Assembly: GCF_009870125.1 (NCBI RefSeq)
Contig: NC_046679.1
Span: 25,606,001-25,670,000, forward strand
Direction of reading: 5' to 3'
From: Drosophila pseudoobscura
Lineage: Eukaryota > Arthropoda > Insecta > Diptera > Drosophilidae
Length of the DNA: 64,000 bases
Below are positions 36,565-51,568 of the stretch, piece by piece; position 1 is the first letter of the stretch; every line of letters begins with the position of its first letter. Both the position numbers and the translations under genes were made by a program. The notes beneath the pieces were generated by a model. The model was not told the origin of the DNA. It made no database searches and saw nothing but the letters and a program-made list of their open reading frames with translations.

Positions 36565-36570
36565 TTTATT
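36565..36570 (-). terminator. Polyadenylation signal of abstrakt
   Basis: AATAAA on the minus strand, about 35 bases beyond the stop codon. Confidence 0.65.
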
Positions 36571-36605
36571 TCAATCCATTCGTCAAAGTAGTCTAAGAAT
36601 AATGT

Positions 36606-39117
<2,512 letters not shown>

Positions 39118-40386
39118 ATGTCTATGTCCAAGACCACAAACACCTACAACCGACAGAACTGGGAAGACGCCGAATTTCCGATTCTGTGCCAAACATGCCT
39201 GGGGGACAATCCGTACGTGCGCATGATAAAAGAGCGATTCGGCAAGGAATGCAAGATTTGCACGCGTCCGTTTACCATATTCCGCTGGTGTCCAGGAGCC
39301 CGAATGCGCTTCAAGAAAACTGAGATTTGCCAGACGTGTGCGCGCCTAAAAAATGTTTGTCAGACATGCCTGCTGGACCTGGAGTACGGACTGCCAATTC
39401 AAGTGCGAGACGCTGCCCTCAAGGTGGCAGACACCATGCCCCAAAGTGACGTTAACAAGGAGTACTACATACAGAACATCGATGCTCAGCTTCAGGATGG
39501 CGATGGCACTGAGGCGGCTGGCGCCGTCGGCCGCTCTCTGGCGGCCAATGAGATGCTGTCCAAATTGGCACGGACTGCACCCTACTATAAGCGGAACAGA
39601 CCTCACATCTGCTCTTTCTGGGTAAAGGGTGAGTGCAAGCGTGGCGAGGAGTGTCCATACCGTCACGACAAGCCGAACGAGCCCGACGACCCACTCTGCG
39701 AACAAAATATTAAAGATCGCTACTATGGACGCAACGATCCAGTGGCCGAAAAGATCATGAAGCGAGCAGCCTCGCTGCCAACGCTCGAGCCTCCAGAGGA
39801 CCGCAACATAACTACCCTGTATGTAGGCAATCTTCCCGAGGAAATCACGGAGCCGGAACTGCGCGACCAGTTTTACCAGTACGGCGAGATTCGGTCGATT
39901 GCACTGGTGCCGCGACAGCAATGCGCCTTCGTGCAGTACACCAAACGAAGCGCCGCCGAGCTGGCAGCTGAGCGCTCCTTCAACAAGCTGGTGATCCATG
40001 GCCGAAAGGTAAGCATCAAGTGGGCCCACTCCCAGGCCAAGCAAGGAACTGCGGCCAAGACGGACAGACGCTTTGAGGTGGCAGGCATTCCGCCACCCAG
40101 CGCCAAGCCAAATGACTACTTTAATCTGCGACAGGAGCAGATAAATGTCATGCCCGCTGGCATGAAGCTCCATCAGTTACCCTCAAACTTGGTGCCGGCC
40201 TCCGCGTACCAGATGTACGGACAACCAACCTATGCGGCGCCCTACAGCAACACAAACAGCGGCACAAGTGCAACGGCCACATCTACCTCTGGTGTGAATC
40301 TCGACTCGATCTCGATTCCTCCGCCACCTGGTCAAGTGCCCTATCCCAGTCAGGATGCCACCCGCATGGGCGCCCTGAAGAAATAA
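39118..40386 (+). CDS. CG14641: Pre-mRNA-splicing factor RBM22 homologue
   Basis: A single exon of 422 aa. The N-terminus is a cysteine-rich zinc region ([43 protein letters not shown]). A C3H1 zinc finger follows at about residues 162-182 ([19 protein letters not shown]). An RRM lies at about 232-305 (RNP2 LYVGNLPE; the RNP1 position reads QCAFVQYT), with a proline/serine/glycine tail. This is the full RBM22 (yeast Cwc2/Ecm2) architecture, a core spliceosome protein that contacts U6 snRNA and the intron at the catalytic stage. AATAAA is at 40437-40442. The first ~20 codons and the promoter recur inverted near 48.75 kb. The CG number is from memory; the family call is secure. Confidence 0.94.
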   Translation: MSMSKTTNTYNRQNWEDAEFPILCQTCLGDNPYVRMIKERFGKECKICTRPFTIFRWCPGARMRFKKTEICQTCARLKNVCQTCLLDLEYGLPIQVRDAALKVADTMPQSDVNKEYYIQNIDAQLQDGDGTEAAGAVGRSLAANEMLSKLARTAPYYKRNRPHICSFWVKGECKRGEECPYRHDKPNEPDDPLCEQNIKDRYYGRNDPVAEKIMKRAASLPTLEPPEDRNITTLYVGNLPEEITEPELRDQFYQYGEIRSIALVPRQQCAFVQYTKRSAAELAAERSFNKLVIHGRKVSIKWAHSQAKQGTAAKTDRRFEVAGIPPPSAKPNDYFNLRQEQINVMPAGMKLHQLPSNLVPASAYQMYGQPTYAAPYSNTNSGTSATATSTSGVNLDSISIPPPPGQVPYPSQDATRMGALKK

Positions 40387-40740
40387 TATTTATTAATGAC
40401 GACTGCAATTTTGTATAAAAACTGGAATACTTTTGAAATAAAGTCAAGGAAAACCTGTCGGGTCAAGCAGCTTAAATATTGTAAATTATTGCCAGTGGTG
40501 CGGCCCAAGGGAAATGCATTTTGTTGTCATTTCCAATGCCCCCACTGTAAAGATCATTTGCTACCGCATATGCACATGCAGCGGAATTCGTTCGTCTCTA
40601 TATCGCAACCTCTCGTACTCGGCTTAACAGCGGCCTTTTTTGCTCATCCAAATTAGCAAAAAATTTTTTTAAAATTTGAACGTTTAAAGACGTTTACAGA
40701 GGCATGTGCCTGCAGCGTTCCCAGGTCCGGATGCGCCCAT

Positions 40741-40786
40741 AACGTATGTATGGCGCCCATATTGTTATGGGCGCCATACATACGTT
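40741..40786. repeat. Perfect inverted repeat (20-bp arms, 6-nt loop)
   Basis: The left arm 40741-40760 (AACGTATGTATGGCG and onward) is exactly complementary to the right arm 40767-40786, with loop ATTGTT between. The inner arm sequence GCGCCCATA also appears once more just before the left arm. It lies about 350 bp downstream of the RBM22 stop codon. Confidence 0.9.
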
Positions 40787-40794
40787 TTAAAATT

Positions 40795-40990
40795 TTGCCA
40801 CGACTTCTTCCGTCCCACCAAAGACGAAAGTCTGCGACATCCTCAATTTTAAAGATACGAGAAAATCAAACCGGATTCCCACACCCAGACTGTATAATCC
40901 GAATCAGATCGAATCATTATTATAGCCAGAAGGAGCAAATTAAACTGCACTGGCTACGATCCTTCGATCCCCTGTTGGCTCCTTACTTCA
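40795..40990 (-). repeat. Antisense, diverged copy of the DINE-1/mini-me-type repeat
   Basis: Reading the minus strand gives recognisable blocks of the 24.9-25.5 kb copy in the same order: GGCTATAATAATGATTCGAT, a CGTATCTTTAAAATTGAGGAT block, and GACTTTCGTC. It is visibly more diverged than the other two copies and begins within 10 bases of the hairpin. Confidence 0.55.
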
Positions 40991-41487
40991 ACTTGTGTTC
41001 TCTTGGGAGATAATTCTCCCCATTCTTCTAATGAATTGGTCGATGACATTCCTGTAATGACTACTTTTGTTTCTGTCCGGGATCCGCACGTAACTAGTTT
41101 CGCTTTTATATTATTTATTATTTATTTTATTTATTTATTATTTATTATTATTTAAATTTTAAAAATATCAGCAGCCCTGGTAGGCAGTTGAGAAGCGCAA
41201 GGTAGATTTACATATAGGTACAATAAATCAAGAACAAAATAATATAACAAAATAAACCAGGCGAATCCATCCAAGGGTAAAAGCATAAAATAATGGCTGA
41301 TTTTTGATTTAATAAGGCTCTTCAAACAAAGAATCACGTTATTTATGTCACGATTTATCTAGATTTGCAACACATTGTAAATATCTCGGCGTTCGCCCAG
41401 AAACGCGTGCACTGTGGTCCAATTTAAATACTTGCCTGCCAGGTTTTCCTCGCGCTTTCTTGAACACGTTGATAATAAACTGCCGTC

Positions 41488-43203
41488 ATGAGAATTTACC
41501 GTGGAACGATTGTGCATACCAAATCTTTTGATGAGTTTGAGTCTTTTGAAAATGGATTCTTGGCCGTGGCTGAAGATGGAAAGGTATGGTTATATGAGGG
41601 ATATGATATAAAAAGTTCGAGCTAAGAAGTGTTTGGTGTTCCTCAGATTATCGGAGTGGGCAACGACTATGACTCTTGGCTGTCCAGCAACAAGTTTAGC
41701 CCCGCGGAGCTGACCGAGGTGCGTCTGTCGGAGAACCAGTTTTTGATGCCAGGATTTGTAGACTGCCACATACACGCTCCGCAATACGCGCAGTATGGCC
41801 TGGGACTGGACATGCCACTGCTGGACTGGCTCAACACGTACACCTTCCCTCTGGAGGCGAAGTTTTCCGACCAGAGCTACGCCCTTAAAGTGTACAAGAG
41901 CGTTGTCGTAAGCATCAATTAAAATTGCCGCAACCATAGTTTTTGTTGCTTATCAGTTCGGTCGCACACTCCCATCGTATACTGACGATCGCGGGTTCCC
42001 GCTGATCGTTGATTGCCCATCCATCCGACAAACACTTGATTGTAGCGCTTGCAGTGCTGATAATGTGATACGATACCCCATATAGGAAGCAACGATACGC
42101 TGTGGAACCACCCTAGCCTCCTATTTCGCCACCAACAACCTTGAATCCACACTGATACTGGCACGGGAGGCTGTTCGCCAAGGCCAGCGGGCACTGATCG
42201 GTAAAGTATGCTCCAATTGCAACAGCCCCGACTACTATGTGTGAGTACAGCGTGTAGCCGTCACAGGTATCGATTTGGCCAACTCAAACACCTTATTCAC
42301 AGGGAGACGACGGAGGAGTCGGCAAAGGCGACGGAAACATTCGTTTCGGAGTTGCAGGGCCTCAAAAGCCCCCTTGTGCTTCCCACGATAACGCCGCGAT
42401 TTGCACTCAGCTGCAGCAAGGAGCTGTTGAAGGAGTTGGGCGACATTGCCAAGCGTCTGGACGTCCATGTTCAGAGTCATATCAGTGAAAACCTTGCAGA
42501 GGTGGAAGTCGTGAAAGGAATTTTCAAAACTAGTTATGCCGGGGCCTACGACGAGGCTGGCCTACTAACCAAAAAGGTAAGTTGACGGCGAGACTGTAGC
42601 TTGGATTACTGTCGTCTACTAATTCATCTTTATATCCCACAGACGGTGATGGCGCACGGTGTACATCTCGAGGACGAGGAAATTGCACTCCTGAAGCAAC
42701 GCGCCACATCAATTGCTCATTGCCCCGCATCGAATACGATGTTAAACTCCGGGCTGTGCGACGTCCAGCGCCTAATCAGCGCCGGCGTAACTGTCGGACT
42801 GGGAACAGACGTGTCGGGTGGGAACTCTGTTTCCATCCAGGATGCCTTGCTTCGCGCCTTGGATGTGTCCAAGCACTTGGAGTTTTTCAAGAAGCAAAAC
42901 ATTCGCGGCACGGGCGAAGCCAAAAATCCCGACCCGAAGTATGTTCAACTGAAGTACAAGCAGGCATTCTACCTGGCCACACTTGGCGGCGCCAAGGCCC
43001 TCTCTCTTGACCACCTGACTGGTAACTTTATGCTGGGAAAGGAATTTGATGCCCTGCTGGTGGATGTCAGCGTCGTGGAGGAACCAGTGCGTCCGCTCAA
43101 TGTCAATGAGCTCGTCGAGAAATTCATTTACACTGGCAACGATCGCAATATAGTAGAGGTCTTCGTGGCCGGTAAACGGGTCAAAAAACCCGAGTCAAAT
43201 TAG
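41488..43203 (+). CDS. DhpD: Guanine / dihydropterin deaminase
   Basis: Five exons (41488-41583, 41647-41907, 42086-42240, 42303-42576, 42643-43203) give 448 aa, the usual length for guanine deaminase. This is an amidohydrolase-superfamily zinc enzyme: metal ligands HxH at about 73/75 (PGFVDCHIHAPQ), His about 230 in QSHISE, His about 267 in MAHGVHL, and Asp about 318 in GLGTDVSGG. It hydrolytically deaminates guanine to xanthine. In Drosophila the enzyme is known as DhpD, because it also converts 7,8-dihydropterin to 7,8-dihydrolumazine in pteridine eye-pigment metabolism. All splice phases close. No signal peptide, consistent with a cytosolic enzyme. Confidence 0.94.
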
Positions 43204-43955
43204 GGAAATCGGAATGTAACAGTTGCATTTCACAAGGAAACGAATATAGAGAATTTATTATCTTGAGGACAAATCGTAAATGCTGAAACGAAAATTCGCT
43301 TCTAAATAACATAATCTATATATATATATATGTGTATATATATATATATATGTACACTTGGAGGATTCCCATGAATCCATGTCAACACTAACTTTTTCAA
43401 ATACAGCTTGTACATTTCAGAAAATTTTATATGTACATATGTAACTTCTTAACATCTCAGAATACAATCGGATAGGATATAGTATGTAGGCGCATGTATT
43501 GTAATCACATATTGGCTAAAGGGGCTACAGGGACAGTCAGTAATCACCTTAGTGTTCGATTTTTGAAGCGAGAATATTTTCAGGGGAATATATAGGTACA
43601 TACGTGTATGTACATACGTTCTAGGAGAGAATTCAAATTAGGGCTTGGCTTCAATTTAACTATAATCAGCATGGAGCTTGGGGTGTTTGGGGTGTTTGGG
43701 GAATGTATAGGCATGGCATGGCTTGATTGGTGTACAAATTAAGTAAATTGTCCATAAATAGTTAAACATTTCATAGGGGTCTCGTTTGGGCTAGCTAAAA
43801 TGCCTACGCCTTTGACGGCATAGGCAAATACTCGTACTCTCACTTCACATACTTAGGCTTACACTCTAAAATGGCTTTACACTATTTTCAGCTATTGGTA
43901 GCATAATTAGAACTAAGCTAAAAAGATCGGCATATCTATAGATTTGGGACGCGTT
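43204..43955. other. Convergent 3' intergenic region between DhpD and auxilin
   Basis: Contains a TA-rich microsatellite at about 43317-43352 and several GTACATA motifs. No gene is seen. Confidence 0.6.
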
Positions 43956-46900
43956 TTACGCATTGAACATATTCTGCTGCGTGGCATCGTTTTCAAAATC
44001 TGTCCACGCATTGTTCAGTTCCATAAAAATGAGCTTGGCAATCTCCTCGTTCTCTGTGCCATTATGCTGAAAGATTCGCATGTTGCAGAGCACATTTATA
44101 ATTCTTTTTGGCCAATTACAGCACTCACCTTGTCAGGATGCACGGCCAAACAAGCACGACGATAGGCCTTCTTCACCTCGGCAGGTGTCACCATGGTAGA
44201 CATTTCACACCGCTGCCATTTGGCGTTCTCCCACAGCACCGAATGCATGGAGCTGAGAAGAGCTCGAATGTTGTTCTTTTTACCATCAGTCTGAAAGCAT
44301 TTTAAGTGTTTACATAGTGACTTGGTATGCATTGGTATGCATTGGCATTTGACCTTACCCATTCCATTATGCGAACTTTCTTGGGGTCCATGTCCTTGAC
44401 GAGCTCTTCTTTGCGCATTTCATTGATGGACCGTGGACCGTGACTCATTTTGCTGCCAAACGAGTATCCCTGCTGACCCAGGATGTCTGCAAAAATATCA
44501 GAGCCCTTAACCCCTCCACCTGTCGCCTGCTGCGGTCCTTTTGATGAATCGAAGTGTGCGCGACTATAGTCCGCACGTCCTTGAGCAGGTGTGGTCTGCT
44601 GTGGCGGAGGAGTCTTTACAAACGTTGGCTGTGGCTGTGGCGGCGTCTTCACAAATGCTGGTTGCGGTTGCGGCTGGGTCTGGGGCTGGGCTTGCTGCTG
44701 GGATTGGGCCAAAGGCTTGTGCGTGGGGCTCGAGAACTGCGTCGGCTGGGGACTGCTGCCCACCGGCGATTGTCCACTTAGTGTACGCGGATTGAAGTTT
44801 ATGTTGAGACCTGAAGCTAGGTTAGCAATATCCGCAAAGGGGTCTGAAGGCTTTTGGGACTGTGTGGGCGACGGATTTTTTCTGGCAGGAGCTGGTTGGC
44901 TTGTAAAAGTCGGAACAGATCCCACAAAGGGTGGAAGTCCTGCACTAGTCGAGGGCTTTAGGCTAGGAGTACTGTTTTGGTCTGCTGCGCCGAAGATGTC
45001 GAACAGGTCAGCGTTGATTTTTGGCAGTTGTGCCTGCGGCGGTGGAGGAAGGATGTCTGGGACTGAAGTCGACCCAATGCCAGTAGAGTCATCATCGCCG
45101 AAGGCCCCCAGCAGGTCAAAGCTGGCATCAGTGCTGGGCATGGCGCTTGCTAGGGGATCTGCTGCTGGTGCGTCACTCGGCTGCTGGTTTAGATTAAGCA
45201 AATCGATGGGCGGCGAGGGCTCCGGCACAGCAGCGGGAGTATCATGAGCTATTTCGGTGACGTCGGGCAATACAAGCGGAGAGCTGGACCGCTCTGGTTT
45301 CCTCGCCGGTGGCGGCAACGGACGCGTGGTTGGCTTTGTCACTAAAATGAAGCCATGTTGTAGATGGTATTCCAGGACGATCAGTCCAAAACGATCGATC
45401 AAGCTTACCGAAATTGTCCAGCATCTCGGCATATTCCAGGTCTGAACTGAACAAGGTGTGCGCCGATCGTTTTGGCTTGGCTGGTATCCATGGGGGCTTG
45501 TGGCTGGGCGGGCTCTCCGACTCTGTCACAGCCAGCGATAGCGAGACGCAAAAGTTCGGCGTCACCTGCTCAGGATCTGGCAAGTCGTCAAGGTCGTGAC
45601 TCCTGAACGTTATCAAGGTCTCCGGCTCGGGAATGAAGCCCGTGTGGATTTGAAACTGACAGATCTTCAGGCCTTGGGGCCGCACCATCCCCTTTAGTGC
45701 ATTCCGAGCGTGGTATAATACTATTGTCACTTCGCCGCATACGGTCAGATTAATGGGCAGCACAATTTTTCCAGGGCCGGCCAGGTGCAGACTGCAGAAG
45801 ATACAAAATGTAAGCTTCGTCACTTCGTCAATGTGACTGGCTCTCTCGCTGCCTTACCGCATCTTGTCGTAGTCCTGCAGGGTGCTGAGCATCATCTTCT
45901 CGTTGCAGTAGATCTCCATGTAGATTCGGCAGCCGTCCCGTGCCTTGGTCATTCGTGGAACGGGCTGGCAGGTGAGCGCCACCAGATTGGTGTTCTTGTA
46001 GTGAGGCAGAAGTGGAGTCGGGCGTAGGATGTCGCCAAAGTAATACAGAAAACGAAATTCCGAAGGACGCAGATTGATGGTGTGTCGCTTGACCGCAAAC
46101 ACCTGCACAGCGTCCTCTGGCTCGTGAAGAAGGTCCGCATACATGAGCAGTGCACAGATCACGGTGGCAGCTGTGCATCCTCCCGAGTCGCCAGTTTGCA
46201 CGACCACAACCGACTTTGGATCTGCGTTGAGGAAGTTGTAAATGTCCGCGGACACAGTAAACAGACCCTACAGGAATGACGGAATAGAGAGGCAAGAGCA
46301 TGAACTCTTCGTAAAAACAGCAATGATTTAAAAAGCTAATTGTTTTACACACCTGCAGGTTGGGAGCATGTGCCTGGGGGCAACCATATACGGAGCCTGC
46401 TTCCACCGTTCGCACAGGGGGTGGGAGTCTCGGAACAGTGCGCTGTCCAAAGTTGTAAATACTAATCTTCTGAGGGGCGAAGCGACTCTCAAGGGATAGG
46501 CGGACGTCTTCGATGTTGTTCGTCTTGTAGGCCGACTCGAAGCCATCCGATGGGCAGGGCATGACCAGAATCCTCGATGTAATGTGGCTGATATCGAGAT
46601 CATTACGTGCTATGGACTGCTGCATTGTCTGCATGACCTTAGTGGAGGTGTCTTTTAGGTTCTTGAACAGCGTTCCAGCTCCTCCGCGAAGCGATGACAG
46701 CAAACTTCCTTGTCCATTGATTGAAGCAGTCGCGGCTGCGACGGGCGCAACTTGCGCTGCAGCGGCAGGCGGTGCAACGGAATAAAATTCTGATTGTGTG
46801 GGTGTACTTCGTGCCGGACTTTCGGACGGCGATGACGTGATTGGGATCCCCCGCAGGTCTAGGGGCCCTTTCAGGGACCAGTTGTTTGTCTCCGCTATGG

Positions 46901-48635
46901 CCGCCAGACGCTCGAGTACCATGGAGATGTCCAGACGCTCAACGGGATTGACTTTGAAGCAGCCTTTGATGATATCACGGAAGCACTGATATCGTGGCTC
47001 GGGCGGCAGTATGTAGTTTGCATTAATGATGCGCAGTTTGCCCCCATCCTCGTACGGGTGTCTTCGATAGCACAGGAAGTAGAGAATGCATCCCAGGGCC
47101 CAGACATCTGCCTTGGTGCCTATCGGATTGTTCGACCAGGTGTCCAGCATTTCGGGTGCGCGGTACATCGGCGTCGTCACAGTGTTCAGCTGGTCCTCCA
47201 GCATGTTACGCTGGTGAGCACTCCATTCGAATGTGGGGGAGAGTATTTCTCTGGTTGCAGAGCCAAAATCGCACAGCTTGATCTGCTTGTCGTTACCGAT
47301 CAGGAAGTTTTCGATCTGAAAGCCAAAAAGATAAAGGGCTGGAGATATCAGCGCGGGTCGGTTTGCTTACCTTTATGTCCCGGTGGGCAATGGGCGGCTC
47401 CTGTGCGTGCATGTATGCAACGGCCCGTGCCATTTGATAGAAAATTCGCAGCACGACTGGCGGGTCAATGGCCCCATTGTCCACCTTAAAACAGTCCACC
47501 AGAGAGCCGCCTGCAAGCAAATCCAACGGAAAATATAAGACAGCAATCCGAGAAATATCAATCCCTTCCCTTACCCTTGCAGAGTTCCGTCAGCAGCAGA
47601 TACTGAACGCCTTGCTGGGGCTGCTGTGGTGCCGGGGCTACGTAGCTGGATCCGACGAAGGCCACAATGTTCGCATTGCCCGAGAGCTGCTTGTGGACGT
47701 CAATTTCGCTGGCGATGGCAGTGCAGGCCTGCTGGTCGGCCCCAATCAAGCGCTTGAGGGCGTATTCGGTGCCAGTTTGCACATCTTGTGCGACATACAC
47801 GAACGCGTAGCCGCCTGAAAGTGGGGAGAGGAGAGACGAGCGGGTGAGGAAGTTGATAACACAGCTCTGATAATAAGGCATTTTAATTTCATTTACAGTG
47901 AACACGCTCTGCGATGGACACTGACCCCGCGTCGTGTGTCTAGCCAAAAGGGGAGGGATCAAGCCTACATACTACTTACTTACTTCCTTTTCCAAGTGCT
48001 ATATCTACTAAACGTTCTGCCGCTCTGAATGCTGGTGAGAAATGCTCTTATATAAGAAGAGAGCCGCGCAGACAACTTTGGCTTGTGATCGCATGTCTGT
48101 GCTTGAGTGATTCATAGGTCAGGGAACGTTGAAGGTACGCGAATGAGTACGGAACGAGTAAATGTGAAAAAGCTGCGTCGCGGCGCCAGCGCCAGGTGCC
48201 AGCGCAACGCCTAAAAAAAAGACACGCATTGCCACCGCATTTACGACCCGACAAGGCGACTTTTTTGAGGAAAAGCCAAAATCAGAAAGCGTAAACAAAG
48301 AGAACGCCCCTTGCGTTGCATCGCGCTCATCTGTTGCCTTCAAGCCACCACTCGGAGCGTTGGCTTCACTTCCTATTGATTTTTTGTGGGCTCTCCTTGC
48401 TGCATCTGATCAGCCAGGGGCCAGGGTGACTGTTCCCACTCCTCCTACCTTCGGCTATGACGCACTTGATGCGCAGCTTGTGGCCCCCAATTTCGACGAG
48501 CTGGCCGACGTATTCGTTGTCCAGTCTGCCACTGTTTGTGGCTGCTGCAGCTCCTCCTGCAGCCCCGTTGGCAGCTGTGTTGCCGTCGCTGGTGTTAAAG
48601 TAGCTGAAGTTCAGCGACTTGAAGAACTCGCCCAT
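43956..48635 (-). CDS. aux: Auxilin / cyclin G-associated kinase
   Basis: Nine exons (48449-48635, 47575-47814, 47371-47510, 46353-47315, 45858-46267, 45409-45791, 44359-45341, 44129-44290, 43956-44066) give 1192 aa. An Ark/GAK-type kinase comes first (Lys about 83 in YALKRL, Asp about 187 in AHRDIK, DFG at about 205-207 in KLCDFGSAT). A PTEN/tensin-like phosphatase-fold segment with its C2 domain follows (VVVVQTGDSGGCTA and onward). A disordered clathrin/AP2-binding region has DLFDIF and DPF motifs. A C-terminal J domain has HPD at about 1153-1155 and ends near QQNMFNA. It recruits Hsc70 to uncoat clathrin vesicles and is needed for Notch ligand endocytosis. The P/Q-rich linker holds a tandem duplication (AFVKTPPQPQP/TFVKTPPPQQ). 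The upstream region carries an inverted copy of the RBM22 promoter. Confidence 0.95.
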
Positions 48636-48734
48636 TGTGCAGGTGGCTAACGATGGTCGATGGTGAGGACTGTGAGAAACGTTTTAACGCGAGCGATTTG
48701 TTTTGAATTTGTTGAGTCCGATGTCCATTAACAG

Positions 48735-48939
48735 AATTCGGCGTCTTCCCAGTTCTGTCGGTTGTAGGTGCTTGTGGACATAGACATGACGCCACGAAAT
48801 ATTTAATAAATTTTTCTTAAAAAGTTACTTGGTATCAGTGTGACCGAGGAATTATCGTTAAAATATACCGTCCGACCAACAGAATTATACCAAAATATAC
48901 AGAATCATTTTAAAAATAAACTCTAAATATACTGACGAA
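48735..48939 (-). repeat. Inverted duplicate of the RBM22 gene promoter and first codons (copy 2)
   Basis: Read on the minus strand, this matches about 38966-39180 closely, including motif 6 (48925-48936), motif 1 (48836-48846), the 5' UTR and the first ~18 codons from an ATG at 48787. In the coding part there is a small in-frame deletion after the fourth codon. The similarity ends at GCCGAATT, after which the frame stops. The copy points the same way as auxilin, with its ATG about 150 bases upstream of the auxilin ATG. By eye the identity is well above 90 percent. Confidence 0.85.
48836..48846 (-). promoter_or_regulatory. Duplicated motif 1 upstream of auxilin
   Basis: CGGTCACACTG on the minus strand, intact relative to the RBM22 original and in the orientation of auxilin transcription, about 200 bases upstream of its ATG. 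Confidence 0.65.
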
Positions 48940-49312
48940 CTCAACTTCTATACATATTCCTTGTTTTTGATATTCCGTCGAATATTACTAGGCATATTGA
49001 ATATTTAGCCATGCCCACATAATTTTAACCGATTAATGAATCAATTTTTTACTTGACTGGCTTATTTTAAACTCTTGTTTCTGTTGAATTTAGTCTAAAA
49101 AAGGATTTGGCGAAGAAGGTCAAATAAAAAAAACTTAATGGGACGTAAGAGAAAAATCGTTACTATTGCTCAATTTTGATATTCCGTTGAATAATGCTGA
49201 CTAACTAAAACCTTTAGCTCTGCCCATAAGATTTTAGGCCATTGATGAATACATTTTCTACAAGATTCGGTATTTTTAATTACTCCCATTTATTGTATTT
49301 TGACTACAGCAA
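48940..49312. repeat. Diverged short repeat units at the duplication boundary
   Basis: Two units, about 48965-49080 and 49170-49312, share TTTTGATATTCCGT, TGCCCA, ATTTTA and TGATGAAT-type blocks in the same order. A third unit occurs at about 60235-60390 beyond the two transposons. They are non-coding and of unknown family. Confidence 0.45.
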
Positions 49313-49316
49313 GGTT

Positions 49317-50474
49317 TGTTATGGGCGGTCTTGGAGAGAGCCGATAAGTATCAGGGCTGGAGAAGAAAGAGACAGCGGCATCTATAGTGGATCCTGGGAA
49401 GCAGTGGCAGAGTTGCGTGGGAGAAAAGGAAACGGTGCGAGGAGGAGGAGGAGAGTTTCCGGTGGAGAATAGTGGAGGCCGCACGTGCCCTGAAAGAAAA
49501 AAAGGAAACAAAATTGGTGATCGTGGAAACGACGATCCCACCAAGACATCAGCGGCAGGCATCAACATCAGCAGAAGCGGCGGACCGCGGCAGCAGCAGC
49601 CCGGTACTGGCCAGGCCGGAAAACTGGTGCGAGAACCGGCAGCGGAGCACCGACACCAAGGAACCGTCAGCGGAGCACCGGCACCAAGGAACCGTCAGCG
49701 GAGCACCGACTGGAGACACGTTTCTGTCCCCACACACCAACCCCCCCGGGGAAAGAATCCAGACTTCGAAGCAGAAATAAACCCACACGAATCAATGTCA
49801 CACACCTTCATCCACACACATCACACCCAACCCACGCATGTATACCCTCATTCATAACACATCACATAACATCACCACATTTCACGCATCTACACCCGTC
49901 CGACCCACAATTAAACAATATATCACGATCATATAAAAAAGAACACCACGATTAAACGTAAACATCAGGAAGCAACAACTTCGAGCAAAGGGGGCTGCCA
50001 ATTCGGCCGAAATAGGGTTTATTTTTTTTGTTAGTATTTTTTTAGTGTTAGTATTTGTTTCCTTTATATAAACCTAGATTATGAATTAATGTTCAAGAAG
50101 ATAAAGAAGAAAATATAATGGATATAAAAATGAAAATTTGAAAAGAGTCATGAGTGAATAGAAGACGGTAGTTGGGTGGGACGAGAGCGAGAAGAAGAGT
50201 GGGACCCTGAATATGAAAAGGGAGCGCTCATGGAAGGTGGCGCTCATGGAAGGGTGGGACCCTGCTAGGGATAACGAAACCAACTATCCCCGCTGACGAA
50301 AGTGCCAACGAAGACAAGTCTGTACTATAAATTAGATTTGTTTTTTTTGTATGTTTTTTTTGTTTTTGTTTTGTTCAATCCGTCCCCTGACTTATCGGGT
50401 CGGAAACACCCCTGACTTCCCCGTGAGCTAGCTGGGAACGATAGGCCAGGGTGGCAAAGAGGCGGATCATAACA
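49317..50474 (+). repeat. 5' long terminal repeat
   Basis: 1158 bp, TG...CA ends with a 6-bp terminal inverted repeat. It matches the 3' LTR at a constant offset of 7235 over all parts compared. The frames inside it are LTR sequence, not genes. Confidence 0.93.
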
Positions 50475-51568
50475 AATGGCGCCCAATGGTAAATAGAAGG
50501 GATCGATTTTAAACACGAGTCTTAAAGACCCGGTGTAAAATGGAACCCTAGTAGAACGAAACTCAGCCGGTCCGCGAGCCGGGAATAAATCCTAGCCGTC
50601 GTAGCCGCTGAGAGGAGTAGAAGTGAGGAAAATGGACATGGTAGTTATGTATCGGAGGTAGAAGGGAAGGAAGTGTGGGTCCCGAGTTGTGGTCCAGGTA
50701 TTACCAGGTGGTAGTAGCCTCGTTGTCCGACTCGTGGAGCCCGCTGTCCGGATCTGAAAAGAGGAAGAGGTGCCGGAGGATCTGTCGAGTCGTGGTCCGG
50801 GTTATGTCCAGAGGCATCAACGTCGTTGTCCGATTCTGGGGGATCCACGGTGACCTGAGTGAGGAAACAGCACAGGGAGTTGGCACTTAGAAAAAGGAAG
50901 CGAAGTTATATAGCAAGGGGAAAAGAAGGGGGTCCGCTCACCTGCAAAACAATAAATGCAGTTGTCTCTCGTCCCACCAAACAAATTAAAGGTGAATTTT
51001 TGTCTGAAGCAGTTTGGGAATTATATGTTTTTTTTGTTAGTGATTTAGCAGACTATTGGAAAGCCGAAGCAAGAAAACCCAAAAGGAAATCATTTTTTTT
51101 TTGAGGACTGACAATCCTCGCTAGCATTGTTAGGAAGCAATTTTAGAAGTAGGCATTAGGCAAGTCATCGGAAAAAGAGTTTTTGTTTGGGAGAGGAAGT
51201 ATTTAGTTATTTAGTGTTGTATTTAATGAGGCGATTAATGGTAGATTTAGGTGTTTATTTATTTGATTGAATCAATTTAGATATTTAGATTTATCAATTT
51301 ATTGATTTAAATTAACCGATTTATGTGTTTGAATTTATTTATTTGGTTATCTAAACATTGAATTAATTATTCGCTTATTTATTTATTGCACTATTTATTT
51401 ATTTGTTTTCTCGTTACGATTGAAAGTATTAAAGATTATTTAGCCAGGAACTAGGTGTTTAGAGGAGTAGGGTAGTCGGATAATAAACAATCCAATTTAT
51501 TTATCACCAAGATAGTTGAGTAAATAGAGAATAGACAAAGGAAAGGAGTACGTTACGAAAATTGGTTG

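Larger units (their letters stand above)
40387..41487. other. Intergenic region with hairpin, repeat copy and AT-rich run
   Basis: Contains the perfect hairpin at 40741-40786, an antisense copy of the dispersed repeat at about 40795-40990, and a TTTATTTATT-type run near 41095-41160. No gene is seen. Confidence 0.6.

Noticed and set aside
39346-40173. 275-codon minus-strand frame
   Set aside because: It is the antisense of the RBM22 gene.
44591-45247. 218-codon plus-strand frame
   Set aside because: It is the antisense of the auxilin P/Q-rich exon; composition bias explains its openness.
49387-49857. 156-codon frame in the 5' LTR, repeated at 56622-57092
   Set aside because: It is entirely within the LTRs, of low complexity and without domain features; treated as LTR sequence.
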